Assembly: GCF_036812735.1 (NCBI RefSeq)
Contig: NZ_CP117523.1
Location: 1,426,001-1,490,000, forward strand
Direction: 5' to 3'
Length of the DNA stretch: 64,000 bases
Source: Terrisporobacter glycolicus ATCC 14880 = DSM 1288
GTDB lineage: Bacteria; Bacillota; Clostridia; Peptostreptococcales; Peptostreptococcaceae
A program made the translations under genes and the position numbers. Positions 17,570 to 26,947 of the stretch are shown here, piece by piece (the stretch's first letter is position 1; every line of letters begins with the position of its first letter). A model generated the notes under the pieces. The model saw only the letters and a program-made list of their open reading frames with translations, did no database searches and had not been told where the DNA came from.

Positions 17570-18736
17570 TTATAAAGCTAATTTTAAAATATCTACAAAT
17601 TTGGATGCGTCTAAAGGTATGTAGTGGCCAGCTGTTGATTGATTATTATTAGTAGCACGCATTGCCATTAATTCAAAATGTTCATCTGTTATGCCTTTTT
17701 GTGATAATTTAGTATTTAAATTTAGTGAAACGAAGAAGTCGTTTAAGTGATGAGATAATTTAAGTGCCATTTCTTCTTCAGAGTAACTATTATAATCTAT
17801 GTTAAACAGGCGGTTTGCCAATTGTGAAAGTTTTGAAGGTTTATTATAAGCCATGTATTTTGTCCAAGCAACTAAAACTATAGCCATACCTTCACCATGA
17901 GTTAGCTCATATTGAGCACTTAGTTCATGCTCTATTCTATGTGATCCCCAATCAGCTACTCGTCCAGTGTCTAGTAAATTATTATGGGCGATAGAAGCTA
18001 ACCACTGAATTTCAGAGCGTGCATTTATATCATTAGGGTTTTTCATTAATCTTTCTGCATTTAGAATAAGGGCTTTACAAGCTCCTTCAATTAAATAGTC
18101 TGTTGTATCTACATATTTAGTATCAGTAAAATAACGTTCTAATAAATGAGATAATATATCTGCTATTCCACATGCAGTTTGGTATGGTGGTAATGTTAAA
18201 GTATATTCAGGATTCATAATTGCAAATTTAGGTATTATGAAATCGCTTTCGATGCCTAGTTTATAAAGCCCATTTGAAATAATAGAGCAGTTAGACGTTT
18301 CTGAACCACTTGCAGGTATTGTTGAAATTACGCCAATTGGAAGAGCAGTTGAAATTGAATCTTTACCTTCAAAAAAGTTCCATACATCCCCATTATAAGG
18401 TATTCCTGCAGATACGGCTTTAGCAGTATCCATGGAACTACCACCTCCAACTGCGAGAATAAAGTCTACATTATTTTCTTTACCTACTTCTATAAGTTCT
18501 CTAACATGTTCAATTTTAGGATTAGGAACAACACCACCTTTTTCAGTAAATTTAATTCCTAATTCTTCGCAAGCCTTATTAACTGTATCCCATATTCCTA
18601 ATTTTTTTACAGTGCTTCCACCATAAATTAAAAACAGAGAAGTTACATTATAATCTTTTAACAGTTGCTTTATATTTTGTTCTGAGCCTTTACCAAATAT
18701 TACTCTTGATGGATTATAGTACTGGAAATTAATCAT
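17570..18736 (-). CDS. Iron-containing alcohol dehydrogenase
   Basis: 388 residues, group III Fe-ADH of the butanol dehydrogenase (YqdH/BdhA) type. NAD(P)-binding GGGSSMDTAKAVSAG near 96, metal-ligand region with Asp and His in ACGIADILSHLLERYF near 190 and HGEGMAIVL near 270. It reduces aldehydes to alcohols with NADPH or NADH. It overlaps the upstream DeoR gene by 8 nt, so is regulated with it. The neighbouring divergent operon encodes an aldolase expected to release acetaldehyde or methylthio-acetaldehyde, which this enzyme could reduce. The usual alternative role is butanol/ethanol formation. Confidence 0.85.
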   Translation of the reverse strand: MINFQYYNPSRVIFGKGSEQNIKQLLKDYNVTSLFLIYGGSTVKKLGIWDTVNKACEELGIKFTEKGGVVPNPKIEHVRELIEVGKENNVDFILAVGGGSSMDTAKAVSAGIPYNGDVWNFFEGKDSISTALPIGVISTIPASGSETSNCSIISNGLYKLGIESDFIIPKFAIMNPEYTLTLPPYQTACGIADILSHLLERYFTDTKYVDTTDYLIEGACKALILNAERLMKNPNDINARSEIQWLASIAHNNLLDTGRVADWGSHRIEHELSAQYELTHGEGMAIVLVAWTKYMAYNKPSKLSQLANRLFNIDYNSYSEEEMALKLSHHLNDFFVSLNLNTKLSQKGITDEHFELMAMRATNNNQSTAGHYIPLDASKFVDILKLAL

Positions 18737-19526
18737 TATTTAAAACCTCCTTATTTATTAAAGCATAATCTATTTTGCAATTTAATTTTTTACAAGTTTC
18801 AGTCCATTCCCTAGATAACTTATAATCAGTTATTAAAACATCAATATCCTTAAGGTTTGCAAATAAGATATCAGATTTATTGCCAACCTTTGTATGATCC
18901 ATTAATAAAAAGTGTTCCTTTGAATTCTTAATCATCAATTCTCTTATTTTGGCACTATCAAAGTTGTTATCGGATAACCCATATTTAGTGTCTACAAATG
19001 GACAACTTATGAAGCATTTATCTGCATAATAAACACTTAGATTATCTAAAGTATGATATCCAATAAATGAGCTTGTGCTTGAGTGAAATTTACCCCCTAG
19101 ACATATTAGATTAATATTAGACTGGTAACTTTCGCATAAATTACAAATTCTAAGTGAATTAGTGATAAGCGTTATATTAAGTTGAGAAGCAATTAGTGCT
19201 TCTGCCAATTTTAAGCATGTTGTACTTGAATCTAACATTATAACATCATTATCTTTGATACAGTTTAAAGCTCTTTGGGCCATCTGTTCTTTTTCTTCAA
19301 TATAAAAAGTTTCTCTTAATTGTATTGGAACACCCTTATCATATTTTTCTGGTAGATATGCTCCTCCATGAATTCTACATAATTTATTGGCCTTTTCCAT
19401 TTCTCTTAAATCTCTTCTTATAGTTTCTTCACTACATTCTAGTAGCTTGCTTAAATCAGAGATTAGTACGCTCCTTTTTTTATGTAATTCTTTCTCTATA
19501 ATATTATGTCTATCAATTTTTAACAT
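18729..19526 (-). CDS. DeoR-family transcriptional regulator
   Basis: 265 residues starting MLKIDRHNIIEKEL. The ATG at 19526 has AAGGAG 6 nt upstream, better than the ATG at 19547. N-terminal helix-turn-helix with ECSEETIRRDLREMEKANKLCRIHGGAYLP and C-terminal DeoRC sugar-phosphate sensor with MLDSSTTCLKLAEAL. It is the first gene before the Fe-ADH, and divergent from the aldolase-NhaC-mtnK-mtnA operon. Paired repeats in the shared 260-nt spacer fit control of both directions. The effector is probably a deoxy- or methylthio-ribulose phosphate. Confidence 0.88.
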   Translation of the reverse strand: MLKIDRHNIIEKELHKKRSVLISDLSKLLECSEETIRRDLREMEKANKLCRIHGGAYLPEKYDKGVPIQLRETFYIEEKEQMAQRALNCIKDNDVIMLDSSTTCLKLAEALIASQLNITLITNSLRICNLCESYQSNINLICLGGKFHSSTSSFIGYHTLDNLSVYYADKCFISCPFVDTKYGLSDNNFDSAKIRELMIKNSKEHFLLMDHTKVGNKSDILFANLKDIDVLITDYKLSREWTETCKKLNCKIDYALINKEVLNND

Positions 19527-19658
19527 AATTAACTCCTTGATAATCAATATTTATACCTATATTTTATTTATAATTTTTTTACTAATAATGAATATCTGTA
19601 TGATTTAATTGTAGAGGAATTAATTTTAGAATGCAATATAAAAATAACAATAAATCAC

Positions 19659-19736
19659 AAAAAACAACAAAAATTAAATTAAACGGTCAAAAAACAAAAA
19701 GAAAACGATTTTTTTGTTGGAAAAATGTTGTTTTTT
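19659..19736. promoter_or_regulatory. Candidate DeoR operator pair in divergent spacer
   Basis: Perfect 11-bp inverted arms AAAAAACAACA (19659-19669) and TGTTGTTTTTT (19726-19736), with related CAAAAAACAAAAA and TTTTTTTGTTGG sequences between them. They lie in the 260-nt region between the divergently transcribed DeoR and aldolase genes. Operator function is inferred from placement and repetition. Confidence 0.45.
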
Positions 19737-19785
19737 GATTATTCATGTGATACATTTATGGTAAATAGAGAAGGGGGAGACAAAA

Positions 19786-20376
19786 ATGAACTCAAGAAAA
19801 CTAGTATTAGACGCAGCAAAAAAATTATACGCTGAAAAATTAGTAGCAGGAACAAGTGGAAATATAAGTATAAGAAATGTTGATGGAGGAGAGAATAGTT
19901 ATTTAATAACTGCAAGTGGATTATCTTACGATATTATGACTGAAGAAGATATTGTAGAAATTGATGGAGAAGGAAATTCAAAAGTAGAAGGACAAAAACC
20001 ATCATCAGAGTGGAAAATGCATATAGAAGTATATAAAAAATACCCAGAAGTAAATGCAATTGTTCATACACATTCATCAATGGCTACAGGATTTGCAGTT
20101 AACCATCAAGATATACCATTAATATTAATAGAAATGAAACCTTTTTTAGGTGGAGATGTTAAAGTAGCTCCTTTTAGACCAGCTGGCTCTGAAGAATTAG
20201 CTCAAGTTATATTACCATATTTAGAGGATCGTACAGCTTGTTTATTAGCAAACCATGGAGTTATTGCAGTTGGTAAGACTATGGAAGATGCTTTCGTAGC
20301 AGCAGAATATGTTGAAGATGCAGCAAAAATTTATTACTATGCAAAAACATCAGGAGTTCCAGTTATTTTAGACTAA
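19786..20376 (+). CDS. Class II aldolase, probable 5-deoxyribulose/5-methylthioribulose-1-phosphate aldolase
   Basis: 196 residues of the class II aldolase/adducin family (fuculose-phosphate aldolase type). The Zn ligands are visible as HTHSS near 92-94 and LLANHG near 155, with the catalytic Glu in SSEWKMHIEVYKKYPE near 70. In the DHAP shunt, Ald2/DrdA of this family cuts ribulose-1-phosphate derivatives to DHAP plus an aldehyde. The downstream MtnK and MtnA homologues provide exactly the two preceding steps, so that role is more likely than L-fuculose phosphate cleavage. GGGGGAG precedes the ATG. Confidence 0.78.
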   Translation: MNSRKLVLDAAKKLYAEKLVAGTSGNISIRNVDGGENSYLITASGLSYDIMTEEDIVEIDGEGNSKVEGQKPSSEWKMHIEVYKKYPEVNAIVHTHSSMATGFAVNHQDIPLILIEMKPFLGGDVKVAPFRPAGSEELAQVILPYLEDRTACLLANHGVIAVGKTMEDAFVAAEYVEDAAKIYYYAKTSGVPVILD

Positions 20377-20593
20377 AAATAATAAGTATGAAGCTTTAGA
20401 TGAGTCTGCATTCTAATAATAGATCTATATTTATTTTCATACATAAACACATTTCAATTATATATAAATCATTTACAAAGAATTTACTCTAATCGTACTT
20501 ATTCAAAAATTATAAAAGGATTCATATAAGTTTCATACTCCAAAATTATTTTATAGATTATAAAAATCCAATAAATTATTTTAGGAGGAAAAA

Positions 20594-21937
20594 ATGGAAA
20601 ATAATAAGAAGTCAAAGGGTAGTTTTTTAGGATTGGTGCCACTGTGCGTATTTTTAGTTTTGTATTTTGCCGTTGGTATAGGAACAGGAAGTTTTGATAA
20701 TATGCCTTTAATGATAGGTATAACAATTGCAGTTGGTGTTGCTTTAGCCTTGAATAAAAAAGGAGAAGAGAAGTTATCTTTTGAAGAAAAGGTTACTCTG
20801 TTTTGTAAAGGAGCAGGGGATAGTACATTAGTACTTATGGTAGTTATATTCTTATTAGCAGGAGCATTTTATGGAATTGCTGGTGCTATGCATGCTAGTG
20901 ATTCTGTTACTAATTTTGGCTTAAGTATATTACCTTCTAACATGGTACTGCCAGGCTTGTTCGTAATAGGATGTATTTTAAGTTTCTCTATGGGAACTTC
21001 AATGGGAACTGTATCAGCTTTAATGCCAATTGCCGTATCTCTTTCTCAAGCAACAGGATTTAATATGGCTTTAGTATGTGGTGTTGTTGTAGGTGGAGCA
21101 TTATTTGGTGATAACTTATCATTTATTTCTGATACTACAATAGCAGCTACACGTACTCAAGACATACCAATGAGAGATAAATTTAAAGCAAATATATTGA
21201 TGGTTTTACCAGCAGTTATTATTACTTTAGTATTATTATCTTTACAACCAATGGGTAGTGCATCAGCTGGAGCAGGTGGAGAATATAGTTTTGTAAATAT
21301 GATACCTTATGCAATAGTTATAGTGTTATCATTACTAGGAGTAAATGTTATAACAGTAATGAGTACAGGAGTGCTTGTAGGAGTAATAATAGGAGTTATG
21401 CATGGTGATTTTACTATAATAGGATCTTTAACTGTAATTCATGAAGGTATGACTTGGATGGAAGATATGGCTTTAATAGCTGTGTTAGTAGGTGGTTTAG
21501 TTGCACTTATGAATTATCTTGGCGGGATAGAGTGGTTACTTTATAAGTTAACTAGAAAAACAAAAACTGCTCGTAGTGCAGAGTTATCAATAGCAGCATT
21601 AGTAAGTTTAATAGATATATCAACAACTAATAATACTATATCAATTATAGCAGCAGGTCCAATAGCTAGAGATATAGCTGATGAATATAATATTTCAAGA
21701 GCTAGAACAGCAAGTATTCTTGACTTATTCTCATCTGGTTGCCAAGGTTTATTACCATATGGAGGACAATTACTAACTGCAGGTGCATTGGCAGGTATAT
21801 CTCCAGCTACAATTTTACCTTATTGCTGGTATTCTATGTTAATGCTAGTATTTGGAATCGTATTTATATTAATAGGTTGGCCTCAAATGGCATCTAAAAC
21901 AAAACCAAAATTAGTAGTTAATCAACTTGAAGAATAA
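20594..21937 (+). CDS. NhaC-family Na+/H+ antiporter-like transporter
   Basis: 447 residues, about eleven helices. MGTSMGTVSALMPIA near 135 and GGALFGDNLSFISDTTIAA near 170 are the NhaC-family signature regions. Classical members exchange Na+ and H+ or malate/lactate. Sitting between the aldolase and the kinase genes of a salvage operon, this one may carry an organic substrate such as methylthioribose, deoxyribose or a product, rather than act as a pure antiporter. That is inference from position. AGGAGG 5-6 nt before ATG. Confidence 0.75.
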   Translation: MENNKKSKGSFLGLVPLCVFLVLYFAVGIGTGSFDNMPLMIGITIAVGVALALNKKGEEKLSFEEKVTLFCKGAGDSTLVLMVVIFLLAGAFYGIAGAMHASDSVTNFGLSILPSNMVLPGLFVIGCILSFSMGTSMGTVSALMPIAVSLSQATGFNMALVCGVVVGGALFGDNLSFISDTTIAATRTQDIPMRDKFKANILMVLPAVIITLVLLSLQPMGSASAGAGGEYSFVNMIPYAIVIVLSLLGVNVITVMSTGVLVGVIIGVMHGDFTIIGSLTVIHEGMTWMEDMALIAVLVGGLVALMNYLGGIEWLLYKLTRKTKTARSAELSIAALVSLIDISTTNNTISIIAAGPIARDIADEYNISRARTASILDLFSSGCQGLLPYGGQLLTAGALAGISPATILPYCWYSMLMLVFGIVFILIGWPQMASKTKPKLVVNQLEE

Positions 21938-21982
21938 AAATTATAATGTGAATTATCTATTTTATATATTGGGGGGCGTAAC

Positions 21983-23185
21983 ATGGAAAAGTATTTAGAT
22001 CATTTTTTAATGAATACTAATACGGCAAAAGAGTATGCAAAGGATAAGTTAGAATATTTTCAAGAAGAGTCGATACTAGAGTGTATAGAAATCGGGGATG
22101 GAAATATTAACTATGTGTTCAAAGTATGGGAAGAATCAACTGGAAAATCTATTATTATTAAGCAAGCAGATAAATTTTTAAGGTCATCAGGCAGGCCATT
22201 AGATGTATATAGAAATAAGATAGAAGCAGAAATCCTTATGATTGAAGGCAAACTTGCAAAAGAATTTGTGCCTGAGGTATTTTATTATGATGAGAATATG
22301 TGTGCACTTTCAATGGAAGATATATCAGAGTATAAAAATCTTAGAACTGAATTAATGCAAGGGAAAACGTTTGGCTGCTTGGCGGATAGTATCTCAACAT
22401 TTTTAGTAAATACTTTATTGCCTACTACGGATTTAGTTATTGATAGAGCAACAAAAAAAGAATATGTGAAATTGTTTACGAATATTGAACTATGTGATAT
22501 AAGTGAGGATTTAGTTTTTACTGAACCGTATTATGATTATAAGGGTAGAAATATAATATTAGATGAAAACAAAACATTTGTAGAAGAGTATTTGTATAAT
22601 GACGATAAACTAAAGAAAGAAGTGGCAATTCTTCGTGACAAATTTATGAATCAATCTCAAGCCTTAATACACGGAGATCTGCACTCAGGCTCAATATTTA
22701 TAAATGAAGATGGATTAAAAGTGATTGACCCAGAATTTGCTTTTTATGGTCCTATGGGATACGATGTTGGAAATGTAATAGGTAATCTATTCTTTGCTTG
22801 GGCTAACAAATATTATACAGATAGGAATAATGAAGATTTCCTTAACTGGATTTCAACTACTATAGAAGAGACGATAAATTTATTCATGGATAAATTTTCA
22901 GAAAAATATGACGATTTAGTCACTTTCAATTTGTATAATAAGCATTTTAAAGAAGATTACATAAAGAAAGTGATATCAGATTCTTTTGGATATGCTGGAA
23001 CTGAAATAATACGTAGAGTAGTTGGTGACTCGAAGGTAATAGAAGTGACATCTGTTGAAGATATAAATAAAAGATTGCCGATGGAGAGAAGCTTAATAAA
23101 AATGGGCATTAGTCTAGTTAATAATAGAGATAAATTTTTAGAAGGAAAAGATGTAGTAAGAGAGTTTGAATTAGTATTATCTTAA
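21983..23185 (+). CDS. mtnK: Methylthioribose/5-deoxyribose kinase (MtnK/DrdK type)
   Basis: 400 residues with the protein-kinase-like small-molecule fold: GDGNINYVFKV near 39, KQADKFLR (lysine region) near 60, catalytic HGDLHSGSIF near 231, and the metal DPEFAFYGPMGYDVGN near 246. MtnK phosphorylates 5-methylthioribose at C1; DrdK homologues phosphorylate 5-deoxyribose. Substrate cannot be chosen from sequence. Both arise from SAM metabolism (methylthioadenosine and 5'-deoxyadenosine) after nucleosidase action. Next gene encodes the matching isomerase. Confidence 0.88.
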   Translation: MEKYLDHFLMNTNTAKEYAKDKLEYFQEESILECIEIGDGNINYVFKVWEESTGKSIIIKQADKFLRSSGRPLDVYRNKIEAEILMIEGKLAKEFVPEVFYYDENMCALSMEDISEYKNLRTELMQGKTFGCLADSISTFLVNTLLPTTDLVIDRATKKEYVKLFTNIELCDISEDLVFTEPYYDYKGRNIILDENKTFVEEYLYNDDKLKKEVAILRDKFMNQSQALIHGDLHSGSIFINEDGLKVIDPEFAFYGPMGYDVGNVIGNLFFAWANKYYTDRNNEDFLNWISTTIEETINLFMDKFSEKYDDLVTFNLYNKHFKEDYIKKVISDSFGYAGTEIIRRVVGDSKVIEVTSVEDINKRLPMERSLIKMGISLVNNRDKFLEGKDVVREFELVLS

Positions 23186-23255
23186 TTAAAATATAAAAAA
23201 TTTACAGAGTAGTAATTATAGTTACTACTCTGTTACTTAAAATGAGGTTTATATT

Positions 23256-24308
23256 ATGAAAAGAATGGATCAAGATTTAGCTTTCATGCTTCAGTATGAA
23301 AATGTGGCATGGTATGAAGATGGAAAAGTAAGAATATTAGATAGACGTATTTATCCAACAGAAGTAAAATTTGTTGAGTGTACAACACACGAAGAAGTGG
23401 CAAAAGCTATTCAAGATATGGTTACTCAAAGTGCAGGACCATATACAGCAGCAGGAATGGGAATGGCTCTAGCTGCATATGAAGCTAAGAACAAAAAAGA
23501 AAAAGATCAATTGGAGTATATGGAAAAAGCATCTTATACTATTTCTCATGCAAGACCAACTACGGCAAATCGTATGGGACTTATAACAGAGAGATGTTTT
23601 AAAGAATGGGAAAAAGCTATAGACAGCGGACAAGACCCTGTAGATGCTGTATTTAACAGAACGATAGACTCATTAAATAGAAGATATTCTACTATGGAAA
23701 TAGTAGGAGAATATTTAGCAGATATGTTTCCTAAGAATGGAACAATTCTTACTCAATGTTTTGGAGAAACAATTATAGGAATGATGTTACGTGCAGCTAA
23801 AAAAAGAAATAATGATATAAAAGTATACTGTGCAGAAACAAGACCTTATTTGCAAGGTGCTAGGCTTACATCTAGTTGTTGTTCTCAAATGGGATTTGAT
23901 ACAACTGTAATAACTGATAATATGATAGCTTATGCAATGGAACATAAAAATATAGACTTATTCACATCAGCAGCAGATACAATAGCTAAAGATGGACACA
24001 TTGCAAATAAAATAGGAACTTATCAAATTGCCTTATTAGCAAAATATTTTTCTATACCTTATTTTGTTACGGGAATACCAGATATTGATAAAGAAAAAGG
24101 TACAGATATTATAATAGAAGAAAGAGATCCACAGCAAGTATTAAGTTATAGAGGTATCAAAAATACTTTAGAAGAAGTTAAGGGTATTTATCCTTCATTT
24201 GATATAACACCACCTAGCTTAATTAGTGGTATTGTCACTGATAAGGGAATATATTCACCATATGATTTAAATAGATATTTTGATAGTGAAATGAAAGAAT
24301 TTTATTAA
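23256..24308 (+). CDS. mtnA: MtnA/DrdI-type ribose-1-phosphate derivative isomerase
   Basis: 350 residues of the eIF2B-alpha/MtnA family. Conserved catalytic pair Cys168 (in ILTQCFGE) and Asp241 (in SAADTIAKDG), plus the substrate motif ETRPYLQGARLT near 194 and NKIGTYQIA near 251. MtnA converts methylthioribose-1-phosphate to methylthioribulose-1-phosphate; DrdI does the 5-deoxy analogue. It diverges from classical MtnA around the active Cys (TQCFGETIIG rather than the usual small-residue stretch), which may mark the 5-deoxyribose or another substrate. It follows mtnK by 70 nt. Confidence 0.85.
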   Translation: MKRMDQDLAFMLQYENVAWYEDGKVRILDRRIYPTEVKFVECTTHEEVAKAIQDMVTQSAGPYTAAGMGMALAAYEAKNKKEKDQLEYMEKASYTISHARPTTANRMGLITERCFKEWEKAIDSGQDPVDAVFNRTIDSLNRRYSTMEIVGEYLADMFPKNGTILTQCFGETIIGMMLRAAKKRNNDIKVYCAETRPYLQGARLTSSCCSQMGFDTTVITDNMIAYAMEHKNIDLFTSAADTIAKDGHIANKIGTYQIALLAKYFSIPYFVTGIPDIDKEKGTDIIIEERDPQQVLSYRGIKNTLEEVKGIYPSFDITPPSLISGIVTDKGIYSPYDLNRYFDSEMKEFY

Positions 24309-24330
24309 GATTTTAATAAGGGGGAAATAT

Positions 24331-25317
24331 ATGAAATTATTAGTAAGAGCGCCAATAATAGAAGAAAGAAGAAAAGAACTAGAAGAAATGTTTGAAGAAG
24401 TAATATATGAACCTTGGACTGACTCAGGTGAAAGATATTATGAAGATGAAATGCTAGAAGCATTAAATAAATATGAACCAGATGCATTAATTACAGAGTT
24501 AGATAGAATAACAGAAAAAGTAGTAACAAATTATACAAAGTTAAAAGTAATAGGTGACTGTAGAGCTAATCCTGCAAATATCGATGTAGAGGCATGTAAT
24601 AAAGCTAATATACCTATACTTTGCACACCTGCTAGAAATGCACAAGCTGTTGCAGAAATGTTAGTAGGTCTTTTGATTACATATATGAGAAACATTCCAA
24701 AATCTATGCAATGGATAAAAGATGGAAATTGGGTGGAGGGAACAACTCCTTATTATACTTGGATGGGAAATGAGTTACAAGGCAAATCAATTGGATTTGT
24801 TGGATTTGGAGCTGTAGGTCAATCAGCAGCTAAAATGCTAGAATCATTTGGAATGAAAATTTCATTCTACGATCCTTTTGTAGAAAATCACAAAGAAAAC
24901 TACATTAAAGAAGACTTAGAAAGTATATTTAAAAAATGTGATATAGTTTCTATTCACTTACCTGTATTAGAAAGTACAAAAAATATGATTAATATGTCTT
25001 TGTTATCACTTATGAAACCAGAAGCTATATTTGTAAATACAGCTAGAACAGCAGTTGTAAATAATAAAGATCTTTACAATGTACTTAGTGATAAAAAAAT
25101 AAAAGGGGCTATATTAGATGTACTAGAAACTGAGCCACCTACAAAAGAAGATTTAAAAATAGTTGAATTAGATAATGTTTTACTTACACCTCATATTTGT
25201 GGTGCAACATATGAAGTAACAAATCATCAATCTGATATAATAACTGAAAGATTAAAGAAATGGCTTAATAATGAAGACTTAGATAAAATAGTGTTTAATA
25301 AACAGATTCTGTTATAA
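24331..25317 (+). CDS. D-isomer 2-hydroxyacid dehydrogenase (SerA-like)
   Basis: 328 residues. Rossmann motif GFVGFGAVGQSAAKM near 153, and the catalytic triad of the family: Arg in NTARTAVVN near 236, Glu in ETEPP near 264, and His in LTPHICGAT near 286. There is no C-terminal ACT domain, so it is not full-length biosynthetic SerA. It oxidises or reduces a 2-hydroxyacid with NAD(H); substrate unknown. It begins 22 nt after mtnA and 11 nt before an FGGY kinase, so shares their operon, perhaps handling an alternative sugar acid or an aldehyde-derived acid. Confidence 0.83.
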   Translation: MKLLVRAPIIEERRKELEEMFEEVIYEPWTDSGERYYEDEMLEALNKYEPDALITELDRITEKVVTNYTKLKVIGDCRANPANIDVEACNKANIPILCTPARNAQAVAEMLVGLLITYMRNIPKSMQWIKDGNWVEGTTPYYTWMGNELQGKSIGFVGFGAVGQSAAKMLESFGMKISFYDPFVENHKENYIKEDLESIFKKCDIVSIHLPVLESTKNMINMSLLSLMKPEAIFVNTARTAVVNNKDLYNVLSDKKIKGAILDVLETEPPTKEDLKIVELDNVLLTPHICGATYEVTNHQSDIITERLKKWLNNEDLDKIVFNKQILL

Positions 25318-25328
25318 GGAGCCTAACT

Positions 25329-26762
25329 ATGGATAAAAATTATTTAATAGTTGATTTGGGGACAGGTAATACAAGAGTTGGATTGGTATCTTCTAATGGA
25401 GAAATTCTTTGTATTAAATCATTTGAAAATAATTACTATAGAGATTATGAATATGAAGATGCCCAGTATTTTATACCAACAGATTGGTCTAAACAAATTT
25501 TAAATTATATAAAAGAGATTATTAGTGAATTTCCTGAAATAAAAATATCTGCCATAACTTCTGTTGGAGCACGCCAAAGCATTGTATTATACAATAAGCT
25601 TGGCGAAGCTTTTTATGGACTACCAAATATAGACAACAGAGGTGAAGCATGGGTAAGTGATGTGGGAAATTCAGTTGATGTTTATAAAAAAAGTGGAAGA
25701 TGGCTTACATGTGATTTTCCAGCAGCAAAATTATTAGGTTTAAAGAAAAAACATATAGATATATACAATGAAATATTTAAATTTACAAGTTTAAGTGAAT
25801 GGATCGGAGAAATATTTACGGGAAAAATATGTATTGAACCTTCTCAAGCATGTGAAACACAATTATTTGATATAGATAAACTTGATTGGTCATCAGTATT
25901 ATGTGACTATTTTGGTGTTGACAAAAATATATTACCCGATATAAAATCAGCTGGGGAAATAATAAGAAATATAAGTCCTAAATTGTGTCAAGTATTAAGA
26001 ATTGATGAAGATTGCGTGTTTATTGTAGGAGGAGCAGATACACAAGTAGCAGTAAAAGGAATTGAGATAAAAGAAGGAGAAGTAGCTATCGTATCAGGAA
26101 CAACTTCTCCTGTCGTAGCAATTTCAAATGATAGAATTTATGATAAAGAAGAAAGATGTTGGACTGATAGTAACTTAAAGGGTGAAAATTATCAAATAGA
26201 AACAAACCCTGGAGTTACAGGTTTAAACTATCAACGACTTAAAAACCTGTTATGCAAAGATGTATCTTATGAAGAAATTGACAAAGAATTATTTAATAAG
26301 GATAACTATAAATGTATTTCTATTTTATCAACCTTATTTTTTGATGAAGCTAAATCCATAAAAACAGGTGGATTTATTATGAGACCTCCGTTTGATGGAA
26401 ATATAGATAAATATGATTTGATGTGGTCAGTAGCAGCAGATATAACTTGTTCAACATATCTTCAATATTGTAATTTAAATAATCTAATTGTAAATAGCAA
26501 TGATTATATTTTAGGCTGTGGAGGTGGATTACAATCTGAATTTGTAAGTCAAATGATAGCAAACCTAACAAATAAGAAACTGTATGTTAGAAAAGGCTCT
26601 TCTCAAGCATCACTTAATGGTGGTATAAAGATTTGTAATGAGTATTTTAAAATAAATAATGGAGATAGAGATAAAGGTTGCATTATTTATTATCCGTCTA
26701 AAAATCATTTTATTAAAAAATACTATGATCAGTGGTTTGAAACTAGAAAAAATATTAATTAA
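25329..26762 (+). CDS. FGGY-family carbohydrate kinase
   Basis: 477 residues with the two actin-like domains of the family: DLGTGNTRVGLV at 9-20 (phosphate 1), GGADTQVAVK near 235 (Asp base), SGTTSPVVAI near 257, and LGCGGGLQSEFVSQM near 397 (adenosine/phosphate 2 region). FGGY enzymes phosphorylate sugars and polyols such as xylulose, glycerol, erythritol, or AI-2. The substrate here is not recognisable. It is the last gene of the aldolase-NhaC-mtnK-mtnA-dehydrogenase operon, so it likely handles a second sugar entering the same aldolase or a side product. Confidence 0.82.
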   Translation: MDKNYLIVDLGTGNTRVGLVSSNGEILCIKSFENNYYRDYEYEDAQYFIPTDWSKQILNYIKEIISEFPEIKISAITSVGARQSIVLYNKLGEAFYGLPNIDNRGEAWVSDVGNSVDVYKKSGRWLTCDFPAAKLLGLKKKHIDIYNEIFKFTSLSEWIGEIFTGKICIEPSQACETQLFDIDKLDWSSVLCDYFGVDKNILPDIKSAGEIIRNISPKLCQVLRIDEDCVFIVGGADTQVAVKGIEIKEGEVAIVSGTTSPVVAISNDRIYDKEERCWTDSNLKGENYQIETNPGVTGLNYQRLKNLLCKDVSYEEIDKELFNKDNYKCISILSTLFFDEAKSIKTGGFIMRPPFDGNIDKYDLMWSVAADITCSTYLQYCNLNNLIVNSNDYILGCGGGLQSEFVSQMIANLTNKKLYVRKGSSQASLNGGIKICNEYFKINNGDRDKGCIIYYPSKNHFIKKYYDQWFETRKNIN

Positions 26763-26786
26763 ATAATAGGTGGCAAATTAAAATAA

Positions 26787-26815
26787 AGTTGAAAAAAATA
26801 TTTAGAAGTTTTATG
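26787..26815 (+). repeat. Copy 1 of a direct repeat flanking the PIG-L/opp cassette
   Basis: A 29-nt block that recurs at 32901-32928 with a single A missing from an A run; weaker similarity continues for about 30 nt more. Each copy contains TTGAAA and, 16-17 nt on, TATG, so it may be a promoter. Confidence 0.7.
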
Positions 26816-26885
26816 TGGAAATAAAGGATATAATTTTAGATAAAAAAGTAAAAAATACATTTTCATTTAAAAATAATGTAAAATA

Positions 26886-26914
26886 TTGCCAATTAATTGA
26901 GAGCATGATACTAT
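26886..26914 (+). promoter_or_regulatory. Strong SigA-type promoter
   Basis: TTGCCA (26886-26891), 17-nt spacer, TACTAT (26909-26914). Transcription from about 26921 would read first through the hairpin at 26948-26999 and then into the PIG-L-like gene and ABC operon. Confidence 0.6.
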
Positions 26915-26947
26915 TAAACTATAAAAATTAAAGTTATAAAATAGAAG

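Noticed and set aside
20499-20726. Minus-strand open frame overlapping the NhaC-like start
   Set aside because: Antisense shadow of an AT-rich region; no ribosome site or domain.
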